Of a stretch of DNA of 20,158 nt, positions 1-7,828 are shown piece after piece. The DNA is from Microbacteriaceae bacterium. Lineage in GTDB: Bacteria; Actinomycetota; Actinomycetes; Actinomycetales; Microbacteriaceae. Position 1 is the stretch's first letter. Each line of letters opens with the position of its first letter. The translations under genes and the position numbers were made by a program. The notes under the pieces were generated by a model. The model did no database searches. It saw only the letters and a program-made list of their open reading frames with translations, and was not told the DNA's origin. The stretch is from contig JAODAU010000176.1 in assembly GCA_025463615.1 (NCBI GenBank), positions 1 through 20,158 on the forward strand. The letters run 5' to 3'.

Positions 1-342
1 CAGCGAACGGATGAGCAGGGCATTCGCGTAGATCGAGGCGAAGCGGATGACGGTGTCGAGCCACTCGGTGACATCCGCCATCACGTTCCCGGTGTTGCGC
101 GGCGTGATCACCGCGGGGAGCAGCGTCTCGTCGATCAGGCACTCGGCGATGAGGGCGCTCTTCGACGGCCACCAGCGGTACACGGTAGGCTTGCCGACCC
201 CCGCGCGGGCCGCGATGCCCTCGATGGTGAGGTGGTCGTAGCCGTCACGCGCGATGAGTTCGGATGCCGCCGCGAGGATCGCTCTGCGTGCCGCCTGGCT
301 GCGGACAGCGCCGGGGCGCCGGGCCATCGGCGTCGTTGACAT
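1..342 (-). CDS. TetR/AcrR family transcriptional regulator (partial, C-terminus outside window)
   Basis: The first 114 residues of a TetR-type repressor read leftward off the window edge. After a basic N-terminus (MSTTPMARRPGAVR) come the usual helix 1 (AARRAILAAASELIARDGY, about residues 17-35) and the helix-turn-helix with its TetR signature (LTIEGIAARAGVGKPTVYRWWPSK, split across residues 38-61). The ligand-binding domain is cut off. The ATG at 342 is chosen because it starts the family-like N-terminus and follows GGGAGC; a -10-like TAGTCT lies six bases upstream, so the mRNA could be leaderless. The gene is divergent from the MMPL exporter, with an inverted repeat between them, so it probably represses that exporter and itself. 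Family assignment is firm; the ligand is unknown. Confidence 0.93.
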   Translation of the reverse strand, partial: MSTTPMARRPGAVRSQAARRAILAAASELIARDGYDHLTIEGIAARAGVGKPTVYRWWPSKSALIAECLIDETLLPAVITPRNTGNVMADVTEWLDTVIRFASIYANALLIRSL

Positions 343-348
343 GCTCCC

Positions 349-354
349 AGACTA
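349..354 (-). promoter_or_regulatory. Possible -10 element of the tetR gene
   Basis: On the minus strand TAGTCT ends six bases before the A of the tetR ATG, which would give a leaderless or nearly leaderless transcript. GGGAGC in the same gap could instead be a weak ribosome site. No clear -35 is visible; the inverted repeat at 367-381 falls where it would be. Confidence 0.35.
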
Positions 355-366
355 CCGCGATGTTGC

Positions 367-381
367 GTTACGTTTCGTAAC
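367..381. promoter_or_regulatory. Probable TetR operator between tetR and the MMPL exporter
   Basis: GTTACG-TTT-CGTAAC is a perfect 6-bp inverted repeat with a 3-bp centre. A second overlapping pair, TTACGT (368-373) and ACGTAA (380-385), extends into the exporter's -10. A bound dimer would cover promoters in both directions. Assignment to the adjacent TetR protein is inferred from position. Confidence 0.6.
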
Positions 382-382
382 G

Positions 383-388
383 TAATAT
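383..388 (+). promoter_or_regulatory. -10 element of the MMPL exporter gene, leaderless start
   Basis: TAATAT matches the sigma-70-type -10 at five of six positions and ends seven bases before the ATG at 396. Transcription would therefore begin at or next to the start codon. No Shine-Dalgarno sequence precedes that ATG, which fits a leaderless mRNA. The -35 is poor, and the TetR operator lies directly upstream. Confidence 0.5.
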
Positions 389-395
389 GTGCCGC

Positions 396-2801
396 ATGGC
401 TGAACTCCTCTACCGTCTCGGCAGGTTCTCCGCGAGGCGCGCGTGGGTCGTGATCGTGGCCTGGGCCGCGATCCTCGGCCTGGCCGGCGGCGCGTACCTC
501 ATCGGCGCGGGCACGCTCAGCGCGAGCTTCGACATCCCCGGCACGCCCACCGCGAAGGTGACCGACGAGCTGGCGAAGAAGCTGCCGGACTTCAGCGGGG
601 CATCCGGCGCCGTCATCTTCCGCACCAAGGACGGCGGCGCGCTCACCGCCTCGCAGCGCAGCGAGATCAGCTCGCTCGCCAAGGGGGCGGAGAAGCTCGA
701 CCACGTCGCCACCGTTATCGACCCGTTCGAGACCGAGGTGCAGCGGCAGCAGCAGGCGGACAAGCTCACGGCCGGGCTCGCGCAGCTCGCCGCCGCGCAG
801 ACCCAGCTGGATGCCGGCCAGGCCCAGCTCGACGCCGCGGTCGCGCAGGCCAGGACGGCCGGCTACTACGACCAGGCCAAGCCCACGCTCGACGCGCAGC
901 AGGCGACCCTTACCGCCAACCAGAAGACCCTCGACACGAACCTGCACGCGGCGAAGACCGGGTCCCGCCTGCTCGACCTCTCGAAGAACATCCGCACGGT
1001 GTCGAAGAACGGCTCGACGGCGACCGTCAACATCAACTTCGACAGGACCGTGGAGGAGCTGCCCGCCGACTCCAAGACCGCCGTCATCCACTACTTCGAC
1101 AAGCATCCCGTCGCGGGCACGGAGGTCGCGATCTCCTCCACGATCGCGCAGACGGTGCCAGAGGTGATCGGCGTCGGGGAGATCACCGGCGTCGTGCTGG
1201 CCGGCATCGTGCTGTTCGTCATGCTCGGTACGCTCATCGCCGCGGGGCTGCCGCTCCTCACCGCCCTCGTGGGCGTGGGCGTCGGCGTGCTGTTCTCGCT
1301 GTCGCTCTCCGGCGTGCTCGAGGAGGGCCAGGTGAGCCCCGTCCTCGGCGTGATGCTGGGGCTCGCGGTCGGCATCGACTACGCCCTGTTCATCATCAAC
1401 CGGCATCGAAAGCAGCTGCGGCAGGGGATAGAACTCCGCGAGTCGATCGGCCTCGCGACCGGCACGGCGGGCAACGCCGTCGTGTTCGCCGGCTCGACCG
1501 TGATCGTGGCGCTGCTGGCGCTCAACGTCACCGGCATCCCCTTCGTCGGCGTCATGGGCACGGTCGGGGCGATCTGCATCGCCGTCGCCGTGCTGGTCGC
1601 CATCACGCTCACGCCGGCGCTGCTGCGCGTGGTCGGGCTGCGCATCCTGCCGAAGCGGGCGAGGGCCACCATCGGCCACGAAAGCCACGCGATCGGCACG
1701 GTCAAGCCGATGTCCACGCTGCGTGCGGTCCTCACCGTCGTCGTCGCGGCGGGCGTGCTGCTGGTCGTCGCGCTCCCGGCGCTCTCGCTGCGCCTCGGGC
1801 TTCCGGATGCCTCCTCCGACCCCATCGGATCCACCACTCAGCGCGCCTTCGCCATCACCGAGAAGGACTTCGGCGCCGGCGCCAACGGACCGCTCGTGGT
1901 CACCGCCGCGCTGCACGATGGGCTCACGTCGACCCAGGTGACCGACACCCAGCTGCGCATCGCCGAGGCGATCGACGCCAAGGGAGACGTGGTGGCGGTC
2001 GCGCCGATCGGCGTCTCGTCGGACAAGACCCTGGCCGCGTTCGAGGTCGTGCCGCGCGAGGGGCCGAACAGCGTCTCGACCGGCGAGCTGGTGCAGAAGC
2101 TGCGCGCGACCACGGTGAGCGGCACGCACGGGCACCTCGGTGTCGCCGGGCAGGCGAGCGGCAACATCGACATCTCCGACAAGCTGGCCGCGGCGCTGCC
2201 GATCTACGTCGCGGTGGTGGTGGGGCTGTCGCTCATCATCCTGATCGCCGTGTTCCGGTCGATCCTGGTGCCGCTGATCGCCACGGGCGGGTTCATCCTC
2301 TCGCTGCTGGCGACGTACGGGGTGCTCGTGGTCGTGTTCCAGTGGGGATGGCTGGCGACGGTGTTCGGCATCCACAGCACGGGGCCGGTGCTCAACTTCC
2401 TGCCGATCATCCTGGTCGGCATCCTGTTCGGGCTCGCCATGGACTACCAGCTGTTCCTCGCCTCGGGCATGCGCGAGGCGTGGGTGCACGGCGCCCCACC
2501 GCGTGAGGCCGTGATGCGCGGGTTCCGGGCGGGGCGCACCGTCGTCATCGCGGCCGCGATCATCATGATCTCGGTGTTCGGCGGGTTCATCTTCTCGGAC
2601 TCGGTCTTCATCGTCGCGCTCGGCCTCGGCCTCGCGTTCGGCGTGCTGGCCGACGCGTTCGTGGTGCGCCTGCTGCTGATGCCCGCGCTCATGCACCTGC
2701 TCGGGGGAGCGGCCTGGTGGATCCCGCGCTGGCTGGACCGCATCCTGCCCAACCTCGACATCGAGGGCGCGAAGCTCGAGCGCGAGCACCACGCCGTCTG
2801 A
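396..2801 (+). CDS. MMPL family transporter (RND superfamily exporter)
   Basis: An 801-residue inner-membrane exporter of the MMPL/YdfJ type, proton-driven and used for lipids or drugs. TM1 is at about residues 16-36. It is followed by an extracytoplasmic loop with a Gln/Ala-rich helical stretch (about 110-185, repeats such as QLAAAQTQLDAGQAQLDAA) that probably forms a coiled hairpin. The first TM bundle contains GLAVGIDYALFIINRHR and the second half-repeat contains FGLAMDYQLFLASGMRE, the paired family motifs with the membrane Asp-Tyr. Length is normal for the family. The ATG at 396 is preferred over an in-frame ATG at 387 because the latter lies inside the -10 hexamer. Repression by the divergent TetR is likely. 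The substrate cannot be read from sequence. It converges with the downstream SDR gene, leaving only five bases between stops. Confidence 0.93.
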   Translation: MAELLYRLGRFSARRAWVVIVAWAAILGLAGGAYLIGAGTLSASFDIPGTPTAKVTDELAKKLPDFSGASGAVIFRTKDGGALTASQRSEISSLAKGAEKLDHVATVIDPFETEVQRQQQADKLTAGLAQLAAAQTQLDAGQAQLDAAVAQARTAGYYDQAKPTLDAQQATLTANQKTLDTNLHAAKTGSRLLDLSKNIRTVSKNGSTATVNINFDRTVEELPADSKTAVIHYFDKHPVAGTEVAISSTIAQTVPEVIGVGEITGVVLAGIVLFVMLGTLIAAGLPLLTALVGVGVGVLFSLSLSGVLEEGQVSPVLGVMLGLAVGIDYALFIINRHRKQLRQGIELRESIGLATGTAGNAVVFAGSTVIVALLALNVTGIPFVGVMGTVGAICIAVAVLVAITLTPALLRVVGLRILPKRARATIGHESHAIGTVKPMSTLRAVLTVVVAAGVLLVVALPALSLRLGLPDASSDPIGSTTQRAFAITEKDFGAGANGPLVVTAALHDGLTSTQVTDTQLRIAEAIDAKGDVVAVAPIGVSSDKTLAAFEVVPREGPNSVSTGELVQKLRATTVSGTHGHLGVAGQASGNIDISDKLAAALPIYVAVVVGLSLIILIAVFRSILVPLIATGGFILSLLATYGVLVVVFQWGWLATVFGIHSTGPVLNFLPIILVGILFGLAMDYQLFLASGMREAWVHGAPPREAVMRGFRAGRTVVIAAAIIMISVFGGFIFSDSVFIVALGLGLAFGVLADAFVVRLLLMPALMHLLGGAAWWIPRWLDRILPNLDIEGAKLEREHHAV

Positions 2802-2806
2802 CCCGC

Positions 2807-3598
2807 CTACCCGCCGGGGCGCGGGGCGATCGCGAACGCGGGGACGCCGGCGAGGCGACCGCCGTCGACCGTGATGGTCGAGCCGGTGACGAAGGCGGAT
2901 GCGTCGGAGGCGAGCCAGAGCGCGGCCTCGGCCACATCCGCCACCGCGCCCACCCGCTGGAGCGGCACGCTCGCGGCGACCCGCGCCTGCGCCTCCTCGC
3001 CCGCCCCGGCCAGCGAGTCGGTGAGGATCGGCCCCGGCGCGATCGCGTTCACCCGGATGCCGGCCGCAGCGTAGTCGAGCGCGGCGACGCACGTGAGGCC
3101 GTCGAGCCCGAACTTGCTCGCGACGTACCCGGTGAGCCCGGAGACGCCCTGGTGCCCGGCCGTCGAGCTCATGTTCACGATGGATCCGCGCACGCCGGCG
3201 TCGAGCATCCCGGCGATCTCCGCGCGCAGGCAGAGGAACACGCCGCGCAGGTCGACGGCGATCGCGCTGTCGAACTCCTCGACCGACCAGTCGGCGAGGG
3301 GAGCGGGCCGCCTGCCGCCGCCCGCCGCGTTGTTGACCGCGATGTGCAGCGGGCCCAGGTCGGCGGCGATGCGGGCGAACAGTTCCGCGACGGAGGCGGA
3401 GTCAGTGACATCCGTCGGCACGGCGTGGGCGGTGCCGCCCGCGGCGCGGATCGTCTCGGCGACGGCCTCGAGCCGGGCGACGTCGCGCGCCGCGAGCACG
3501 ACGGTCGCGCCCTCGGCCGCGAACCGGGTGGCGATGCCGGCCCCGATGCCGCGGCTCGCGCCGACGACCAGGGCCGTGCGCCCCGCGAGGCCGCTCAC
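2807..3598 (-). CDS. SDR family NAD(P)-dependent oxidoreductase
   Basis: A 263-residue classical short-chain dehydrogenase. The cofactor loop GASRGIG is at 13-19, the NNAAG motif at 89-93 and the catalytic set at Ser145, Tyr158 and Lys162 (YVASK). The RVNAIAPGPI segment at 182-191 and a C-terminal FVTGSTITVDGG are typical of the 3-oxoacyl-ACP reductase/glucose-dehydrogenase-like group. The arginine after the second beta-strand (VVLAARD) hints at NADP preference, though this is weak. The GTG start at 3598 overlaps the stop of the upstream membrane-protein gene (GTGA) and has GGAGGT six bases upstream. The two genes form an operon. The substrate is not predictable. Confidence 0.93.
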   Translation of the reverse strand: MSGLAGRTALVVGASRGIGAGIATRFAAEGATVVLAARDVARLEAVAETIRAAGGTAHAVPTDVTDSASVAELFARIAADLGPLHIAVNNAAGGGRRPAPLADWSVEEFDSAIAVDLRGVFLCLRAEIAGMLDAGVRGSIVNMSSTAGHQGVSGLTGYVASKFGLDGLTCVAALDYAAAGIRVNAIAPGPILTDSLAGAGEEAQARVAASVPLQRVGAVADVAEAALWLASDASAFVTGSTITVDGGRLAGVPAFAIAPRPGG

Positions 3599-4257
3599 GC
3601 GCGCACCTCCCGCTTCGGCAGCAGGAACCCGGCGACGATGAGCCAGAGCAGGCCGCCGAATCGACCGATCGGGATGAGCGCCTGCAGCGGGTCGACGGCC
3701 AGCGAGAGGAACGAGAGCTCCGAGATCCCGGCGAGCACCAGGCCCACCCAGCCGAACCAGACCGGCATGGTGTGCAGGATGACCGCGGGCACCGCCAGCC
3801 CCGCGATGAGCAGCCCGACACCGACCACGAAGCCGACGCCACCGGTGGCGAAGGCGAGGAACGCCAGCGCATGGATCACCGTCGGGCTGCCGTGCAACTC
3901 CGGGCGGCCCAGCACCCAGGTGACGCAGGCCGAGGCGAGCAGCATGATGGCCGCGGCCGTGCCGCCGAAGTAGCCGATCGCGGGGCCCGGCACGCGCACC
4001 CCGAGCCGCTGCTGCCGGGCGTAGGCCGTGGCGGAGTAGATGCCGAGTGGCACGGCCGAGCCGACCAGCAGCGTCGCCGAGAGGGTCACGGCGAGGGCAT
4101 TGCCGCGGTAGAAGTCCACGACGGTCGCGGTCGACGAGAACGGCGAGGGGATGGTGGTGCCCGACAGCGCCGCAACGATCACCAGCCCGGCGAGGGTGAG
4201 GCCCAGGCTGACGATGGCGAGGGTGGGGAGGTTGGGGCCTCGGGTTGGCTCGGTCAT
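3595..4257 (-). CDS. Multi-pass membrane protein of unknown function (DUF4386-like)
   Basis: A 220-residue, very hydrophobic protein with about six predicted membrane helices (roughly 12-32, 53-76, 92-115, 127-160, 165-187 and 195-213) and a short cytoplasmic-looking tail (LPKREVRA). I see no catalytic or transport motif. Its layout resembles small actinobacterial integral membrane proteins often grouped near DUF4386, but that link is tentative. The ATG at 4257 has GGAAGGA at 4264-4270 as ribosome site, about six bases away. It is divergent from the MarR gene and shares the palindromic operator region, so MarR probably controls it. The SDR gene overlaps its 3' end by 4 bases. Confidence 0.75.
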   Translation of the reverse strand: MTEPTRGPNLPTLAIVSLGLTLAGLVIVAALSGTTIPSPFSSTATVVDFYRGNALAVTLSATLLVGSAVPLGIYSATAYARQQRLGVRVPGPAIGYFGGTAAAIMLLASACVTWVLGRPELHGSPTVIHALAFLAFATGGVGFVVGVGLLIAGLAVPAVILHTMPVWFGWVGLVLAGISELSFLSLAVDPLQALIPIGRFGGLLWLIVAGFLLPKREVRA

Positions 4258-4287
4258 GGAGCATCCTTCCGTTACGTTCCATAATCG

Positions 4288-4300
4288 TTACAACTTGTAA
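4288..4300. promoter_or_regulatory. Palindromic MarR operator
   Basis: TTACAA-C-TTGTAA is a perfect 13-bp palindrome in the divergent marR/membrane-protein intergenic region. It overlaps the -35 (TTGTAA) of marR and lies in the spacer of the opposite promoter, so one dimer could block both. The site type fits the AT-rich palindromes used by MarR proteins. The assignment to the adjacent MarR is inferred. Confidence 0.7.
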
Positions 4301-4313
4301 TCATTCTGTCAAG
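4292..4313 (-). promoter_or_regulatory. Probable promoter of the membrane-protein/SDR operon
   Basis: On the minus strand a consensus -35, TTGACA (4308-4313), is followed after 16 bp by a weaker -10, TAACGA, just left of the palindrome. The MarR palindrome occupies most of the spacer. The -35 is convincing; the exact -10 is uncertain. Confidence 0.45.
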
Positions 4314-4323
4314 CCGGTATTCT
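4295..4323 (+). promoter_or_regulatory. Promoter of marR (leaderless)
   Basis: TTGTAA (4295-4300), a 17-bp spacer and TATTCT (4318-4323) form a reasonable -35/-10 pair. Six bases separate the -10 from the A of the marR ATG at 4330, so transcription should start at the start codon. No Shine-Dalgarno sequence is present. Confidence 0.6.
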
Positions 4324-4329
4324 TGGCGG

Positions 4330-4815
4330 ATGGACGGGGCCCCCCAGCGACACTCGCGACGAATCGCGTACTCGCTCTCCCAGCTGGGTGCCGTGGCCTC
4401 CGCGCGCTTCGCCGAGCGGACGTCGGCGCTCGACGTGACGCCGTCCGAGGCGGCCGTCATCCGCGTGATCGGGCGCTCGCCGGGGCTGAGCCAGCGTGCG
4501 CTCGCCGACGGGGTCGGGTCGCCAGCCAGCCGCATGGTGGCGATCGTCGATGCCCTCATCGCGCGCGACCTGGTGCGGCGCGAGCGCAGCGCCGCCGACC
4601 GCCGCAACTACGAGCTGCGACTCACGGACTCGGGGAGAGAGGTGCTGGCCGGGCTGCGCGCGATCGCCGGCGCGCACGAGGCCGACATCGTCGCGCCGCT
4701 CAGCGACGCCGAGCGCGAGCAGCTCGCGGGGCTGCTCGACAAGCTCGTGGCGGGCCATGGGCTGAGCGCCGACATCCACGTCGGGTCCCGGCCGCGAACT
4801 ACACCCGCCGGATGA
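4330..4815 (+). CDS. MarR family winged-helix transcriptional regulator
   Basis: A 161-residue regulator. Helix-turn-helix residues run through about 52-76 (GLSQRALADGVGSPASRMVAIVD), followed by the wing motif SAADRRNYELRLTDSGR at 87-103 with the characteristic Asp-Arg-Arg pair. The C-terminal dimerisation helix includes LSDAEREQLAGLLDKLV. Length is typical. The ATG at 4330 is placed by the leaderless promoter and by the start of family-like sequence. It sits 49 bases upstream of the ABC-transporter ATPase on the same strand and is divergent from the membrane-protein operon, so it probably senses a small compound and derepresses both sides. The ligand is unknown. Confidence 0.93.
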   Translation: MDGAPQRHSRRIAYSLSQLGAVASARFAERTSALDVTPSEAAVIRVIGRSPGLSQRALADGVGSPASRMVAIVDALIARDLVRRERSAADRRNYELRLTDSGREVLAGLRAIAGAHEADIVAPLSDAEREQLAGLLDKLVAGHGLSADIHVGSRPRTTPAG

Positions 4816-4864
4816 TGACCCCGCCTGCCCGATGCTCTAGCGTCGTTGGTATGAGGGTGATTTC

Positions 4865-5779
4865 GTGATCGAAGCCGTTGGACTGACCAAGCGCTACGGC
4901 GCCAAGACCGCCGTGGACGGCATCGACTTCACCGTCCGGCCCGGCATGGTGACCGGATTCCTCGGGCCGAACGGTGCCGGAAAGTCGACCACCATGCGCC
5001 TCATCGTGGGCCTCGACCGCCCCACCAGCGGCACGGTCACGGTGAACGGCGCGCACTACTCCGACCTGCGCGCGCCGCTGCGCGAGGTGGGCGTGCTGCT
5101 GGATGCCAAGGCCGTGCACACCGGCCGCACCGCCGAGAACCACCTGCGCGCCCTCGCGGCGACGCACGGCATCGGGCGCAAGCGCGTCGACGAGGTCATC
5201 GCGCTCACCGGGCTCGAGTCGGTGGCCCGCCGTCGCGTCGGCGGCTTCTCGCTCGGCATGGGCCAGCGCCTCGGCATCGCGGCGGCGCTGCTCGGCGACC
5301 CGGCCGTGCTCATCCTCGACGAGCCGGTCAACGGCCTCGACCCGGAGGGCGTGATCTGGGTGCGCGAGCTGACCCGCCACCTGGCAGGCCAGGGGCGCAC
5401 GGTCTTCCTCTCGTCGCACCTCATGTCGGAGATGGCACAGACCGCCGACCACATCATCGTGCTGGGCCGCGGCCGTGTGATCGCCGACGCCCCCGTCGCC
5501 ACGATCGAGGCGCTGGCCACCGGCTCTGCCGTGCGCGTGCGCACGCCCGACGCCGCCCGGTTCGCGCCGGTGCTGCAGGCGAACGGGGGGACCACGACCG
5601 GCGAGGGGGACCTGCTCGACGTCTCCGGCATTCCGGCCGCCCGCATCGGCGAGCTCGCCGCGCAGGAGCGCGTGGTGCTGCACGAACTCTCGCAGGCCGC
5701 GGGAACGCTGGAGGACGCGTACCTCGCGCTCACCCAGGACGAAGTCGAATACCACGCGGGCGGAGAGGTCCAGGCATGA
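4865..5779 (+). CDS. ABC transporter ATP-binding protein (drug-exporter type)
   Basis: A 304-residue nucleotide-binding subunit of an ABC-2 exporter. The Walker A is GPNGAGKST (34-42), the signature FSLGMGQRL (128-136), Walker B VLILDEP (148-154), the D-loop GLDP follows, and the switch His is H185 (SSH). The region where a Q-loop glutamine is expected reads VGVLLDAKAVHTG, with no glutamine; this LLDA form is frequent in actinobacterial drug-type ATPases. A C-terminal extension of about 90 residues matches the DUF4162-like tail of such proteins. The GTG start at 4865 follows GAGGGTGA. Its stop overlaps the permease ATG by 4 bases, so the two are translated together. Likely role: export of a toxic compound, a lipid or a peptide. 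Confidence 0.95.
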   Translation: MIEAVGLTKRYGAKTAVDGIDFTVRPGMVTGFLGPNGAGKSTTMRLIVGLDRPTSGTVTVNGAHYSDLRAPLREVGVLLDAKAVHTGRTAENHLRALAATHGIGRKRVDEVIALTGLESVARRRVGGFSLGMGQRLGIAAALLGDPAVLILDEPVNGLDPEGVIWVRELTRHLAGQGRTVFLSSHLMSEMAQTADHIIVLGRGRVIADAPVATIEALATGSAVRVRTPDAARFAPVLQANGGTTTGEGDLLDVSGIPAARIGELAAQERVVLHELSQAAGTLEDAYLALTQDEVEYHAGGEVQA

Positions 5780-6624
5780 GCACGGTCGTTTCATCCAGGG
5801 GCACGGCCACCGGATCGGGTGTCTCGTTCGGCGGCGTGCTGCGCTCCGAGTGGATCAAGCTCCGCACCCTGCGCTCCACGGCGTGGTGCTACCTCATCCT
5901 CGTGGTCCTTACGGTGGGACTCGCGGCGCTCCTCGCTGCCGCCTACCCGACCCCGGAGGGCACCCCGACCCACGAGCAGCAGCAGCAGCTCTGGCTGATG
6001 GTCTCGACCCTCGGCATCGGGTTCGGCCAGCTGGTTGCGGCGGTGCTCGGCGCGCTCGTGATCACGGGCGAATACGGCACCGGCATGATCCGGTCCACCT
6101 TCGCCGCGGTGCCGAAGCGACTCCCCGCCGTCATCGCCAAGGTGCTGGTGTTCGGCGTGACGACGTTCATCGTCACCCTGTTCTCGCTCGTGATCGCGGC
6201 ACTGATCGCCGCGCCGCTGCTCGGCAACAAGGGCGTGAAGGTCGACTTCGGCGACGGTCACGTCTGGCTGGGCCTCGTCGGCGGGGCCGGCTACCTGGCG
6301 CTCGTGGGCATCATCGCACTCGGGATCGGGCTGATCGTGCGCAACAGTGCCGGCGGCATCGCGGCGGCGCTGGGGCTGGTGCTCGTCGTGCCGATCATCC
6401 TGAGCGTGTTCTCGCAGGTGCTGCCGAGGGAGACCTGGCCGCGCAACGTCAACGCCTTCCTGCCGAGCAGTGCCGGGGGCGAGCTCTACCGCTATCCGGT
6501 GGATGTCACGGCACAGTCCGGCCTCGTCACGCTCGACACCTGGCAGGCACTGCTGGTGCTGCTGGGCTGGGTGGTGCTCGCGCTCGTCGTGGGCGGCATC
6601 CTGGTCAAGCGCCGCGACGCGTAG
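5776..6624 (+). CDS. ABC-2 type transporter permease
   Basis: A 282-residue membrane subunit paired with the preceding ATPase. A cytoplasmic coupling-helix segment (LRSEWIKLRTLRSTAW) precedes TM1 at about 37-56. The family-typical motif ITGEYGTGMIRSTFAAVPKR lies at about 96-115, with further helices at about 119-148, 165-188, 192-213 and 256-277. There are six helices in all, as expected for a half-permease that dimerises. The start ATG overlaps the ATPase stop (ATGA). The gene ends 7 bases before the aminotransferase, suggesting one transcript. Confidence 0.93.
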   Translation: MSTVVSSRGTATGSGVSFGGVLRSEWIKLRTLRSTAWCYLILVVLTVGLAALLAAAYPTPEGTPTHEQQQQLWLMVSTLGIGFGQLVAAVLGALVITGEYGTGMIRSTFAAVPKRLPAVIAKVLVFGVTTFIVTLFSLVIAALIAAPLLGNKGVKVDFGDGHVWLGLVGGAGYLALVGIIALGIGLIVRNSAGGIAAALGLVLVVPIILSVFSQVLPRETWPRNVNAFLPSSAGGELYRYPVDVTAQSGLVTLDTWQALLVLLGWVVLALVVGGILVKRRDA

Positions 6625-6631
6625 GGGCCAC

Positions 6632-7828
6632 ATGGACGTCCCGGGATCGTGGCGCAGGGCCGCCGAGGGCGCGATGCTTCTCGGGCCGGACGGCCAGCCC
6701 GCGGCGACCATCTTCGCCGAGATGTCGGCGCTGGCCGCCGCGACGGGCTCGATCAACCTCGGTCAGGGCTTCCCGGACGAGGACGGCCCGGCCGAGGTGC
6801 TCGAGGCGGCCCAGCGCGCCATCCGCGACGGCCTCAACCAGTACCCGCCCGGGCGCGGGATGCCGGTGCTGCGCGAGGCGATCGCCCGCCACCAGCGGCG
6901 GTTCTACGGCCTCACCGTCGACCCGGACCGGGAGGTGCTGGTCACCGCCGGCGCGACGGAGGCACTCGCCGCCACGATCCTCGCGCTCACCGAGCCCGGC
7001 GACGAGGTGCTCACCTTCGAGCCGTTCTACGACTCGTACGGCGCGATCGCGGCCCTCGGCGGAGCGACCCACACGACCGTGCCGCTGCGCTGGCCCGACT
7101 TCCAACCCGACCCGGACGAGCTCCGCGCCGCGGTCACCGACCGCACGCGGCTGATCCTCGTGAACACCCCGCACAACCCCACCGGCGCGCAGTTCGGCCG
7201 CGGGACGCTCGAACTCATCGTGGAGCTCGCCGAGCGGCACGACGCCATCATCGTGACCGACGAGGTCTACGAGCACCTCACCTTCGACGCGCCGCACATC
7301 CCCGTCGCCACGGTGCCCGGCGCCGCGGACCGCACGGTCACCATCTCGAGCGGCGGCAAGACCTTCAGCACCACCGGCTGGAAGGTCGGCTGGCTCACCG
7401 CCCGGCCCGACCTCGTGGATGCCGTGGTCGCCGTCAAGCAGTTCCTCACGTACGTCAACGGGGCGCCCTTCCAGCCCGCGATCGCCGCCGGGCTCGACCT
7501 GCCCGACGCGTTCTTCGAGGGCGCGGCGCGGGCACTCCGCGAGAAGCGCGACCTGCTGTCTGCGGGGCTGGCGGCGGCCGGGTTCGCCGTCGGCCATCCG
7601 TCGGCCGGGTACTTCGTGGTCGCGGATGCCGCGCCCCTCGGCTTCGCCGACGCGGCCGAGTTCTGCCGCCGCCTGCCGCAGCTCGCGGGTGTGGTCGGCA
7701 TCCCCGTGAGCGCGTTCGTGCACGAGGCGAACCGCGCGCCCTATGCGAGCCTCGTTCGGTTCGCCTACTGCAAGCGCGTCGACGTGCTCACCGAGGCCGC
7801 CGAGCGGCTCGCGACGCTTGGTCCCTGA
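6632..7828 (+). CDS. Pyridoxal-phosphate-dependent aminotransferase (class I/II)
   Basis: A 398-residue fold-type I aminotransferase. The N-terminal INLGQGFPDEDGP, Tyr71 and Gly74 (YPPGRG), NPTG at 182-185, Asp210 and Tyr213 (TDEVYEHL) and the Schiff-base Lys243 in SSGGKTFSTTGWKVGW are all present. The pattern resembles the kynurenine/methionine aminotransferase (YbdL) and actinobacterial succinyldiaminopimelate aminotransferase (DapC) group; the substrate cannot be settled here. The ATG at 6632 is 7 bases after the permease stop, with GGGG as a weak ribosome site; extension further upstream would run into the permease. The last residues (LGP-stop) are encoded within a dispersed 25-bp repeat that supplies the TGA, so the C-terminus may have been reset by that repeat. 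Confidence 0.93.
   Translation: MDVPGSWRRAAEGAMLLGPDGQPAATIFAEMSALAAATGSINLGQGFPDEDGPAEVLEAAQRAIRDGLNQYPPGRGMPVLREAIARHQRRFYGLTVDPDREVLVTAGATEALAATILALTEPGDEVLTFEPFYDSYGAIAALGGATHTTVPLRWPDFQPDPDELRAAVTDRTRLILVNTPHNPTGAQFGRGTLELIVELAERHDAIIVTDEVYEHLTFDAPHIPVATVPGAADRTVTISSGGKTFSTTGWKVGWLTARPDLVDAVVAVKQFLTYVNGAPFQPAIAAGLDLPDAFFEGAARALREKRDLLSAGLAAAGFAVGHPSAGYFVVADAAPLGFADAAEFCRRLPQLAGVVGIPVSAFVHEANRAPYASLVRFAYCKRVDVLTEAAERLATLGP

Noticed and set aside
135..3092. A very long minus-strand open frame opposite the MMPL gene
   Set aside because: It is rich in Arg, Asp, Glu, His and Gly with no family motifs and lies antisense to a clear transporter gene; a high-GC shadow frame.
6470..6631. Upstream extension of the aminotransferase start
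   Set aside because: The added residues are a shifted-frame reading of the permease 3' end; family-like sequence starts at 6632.
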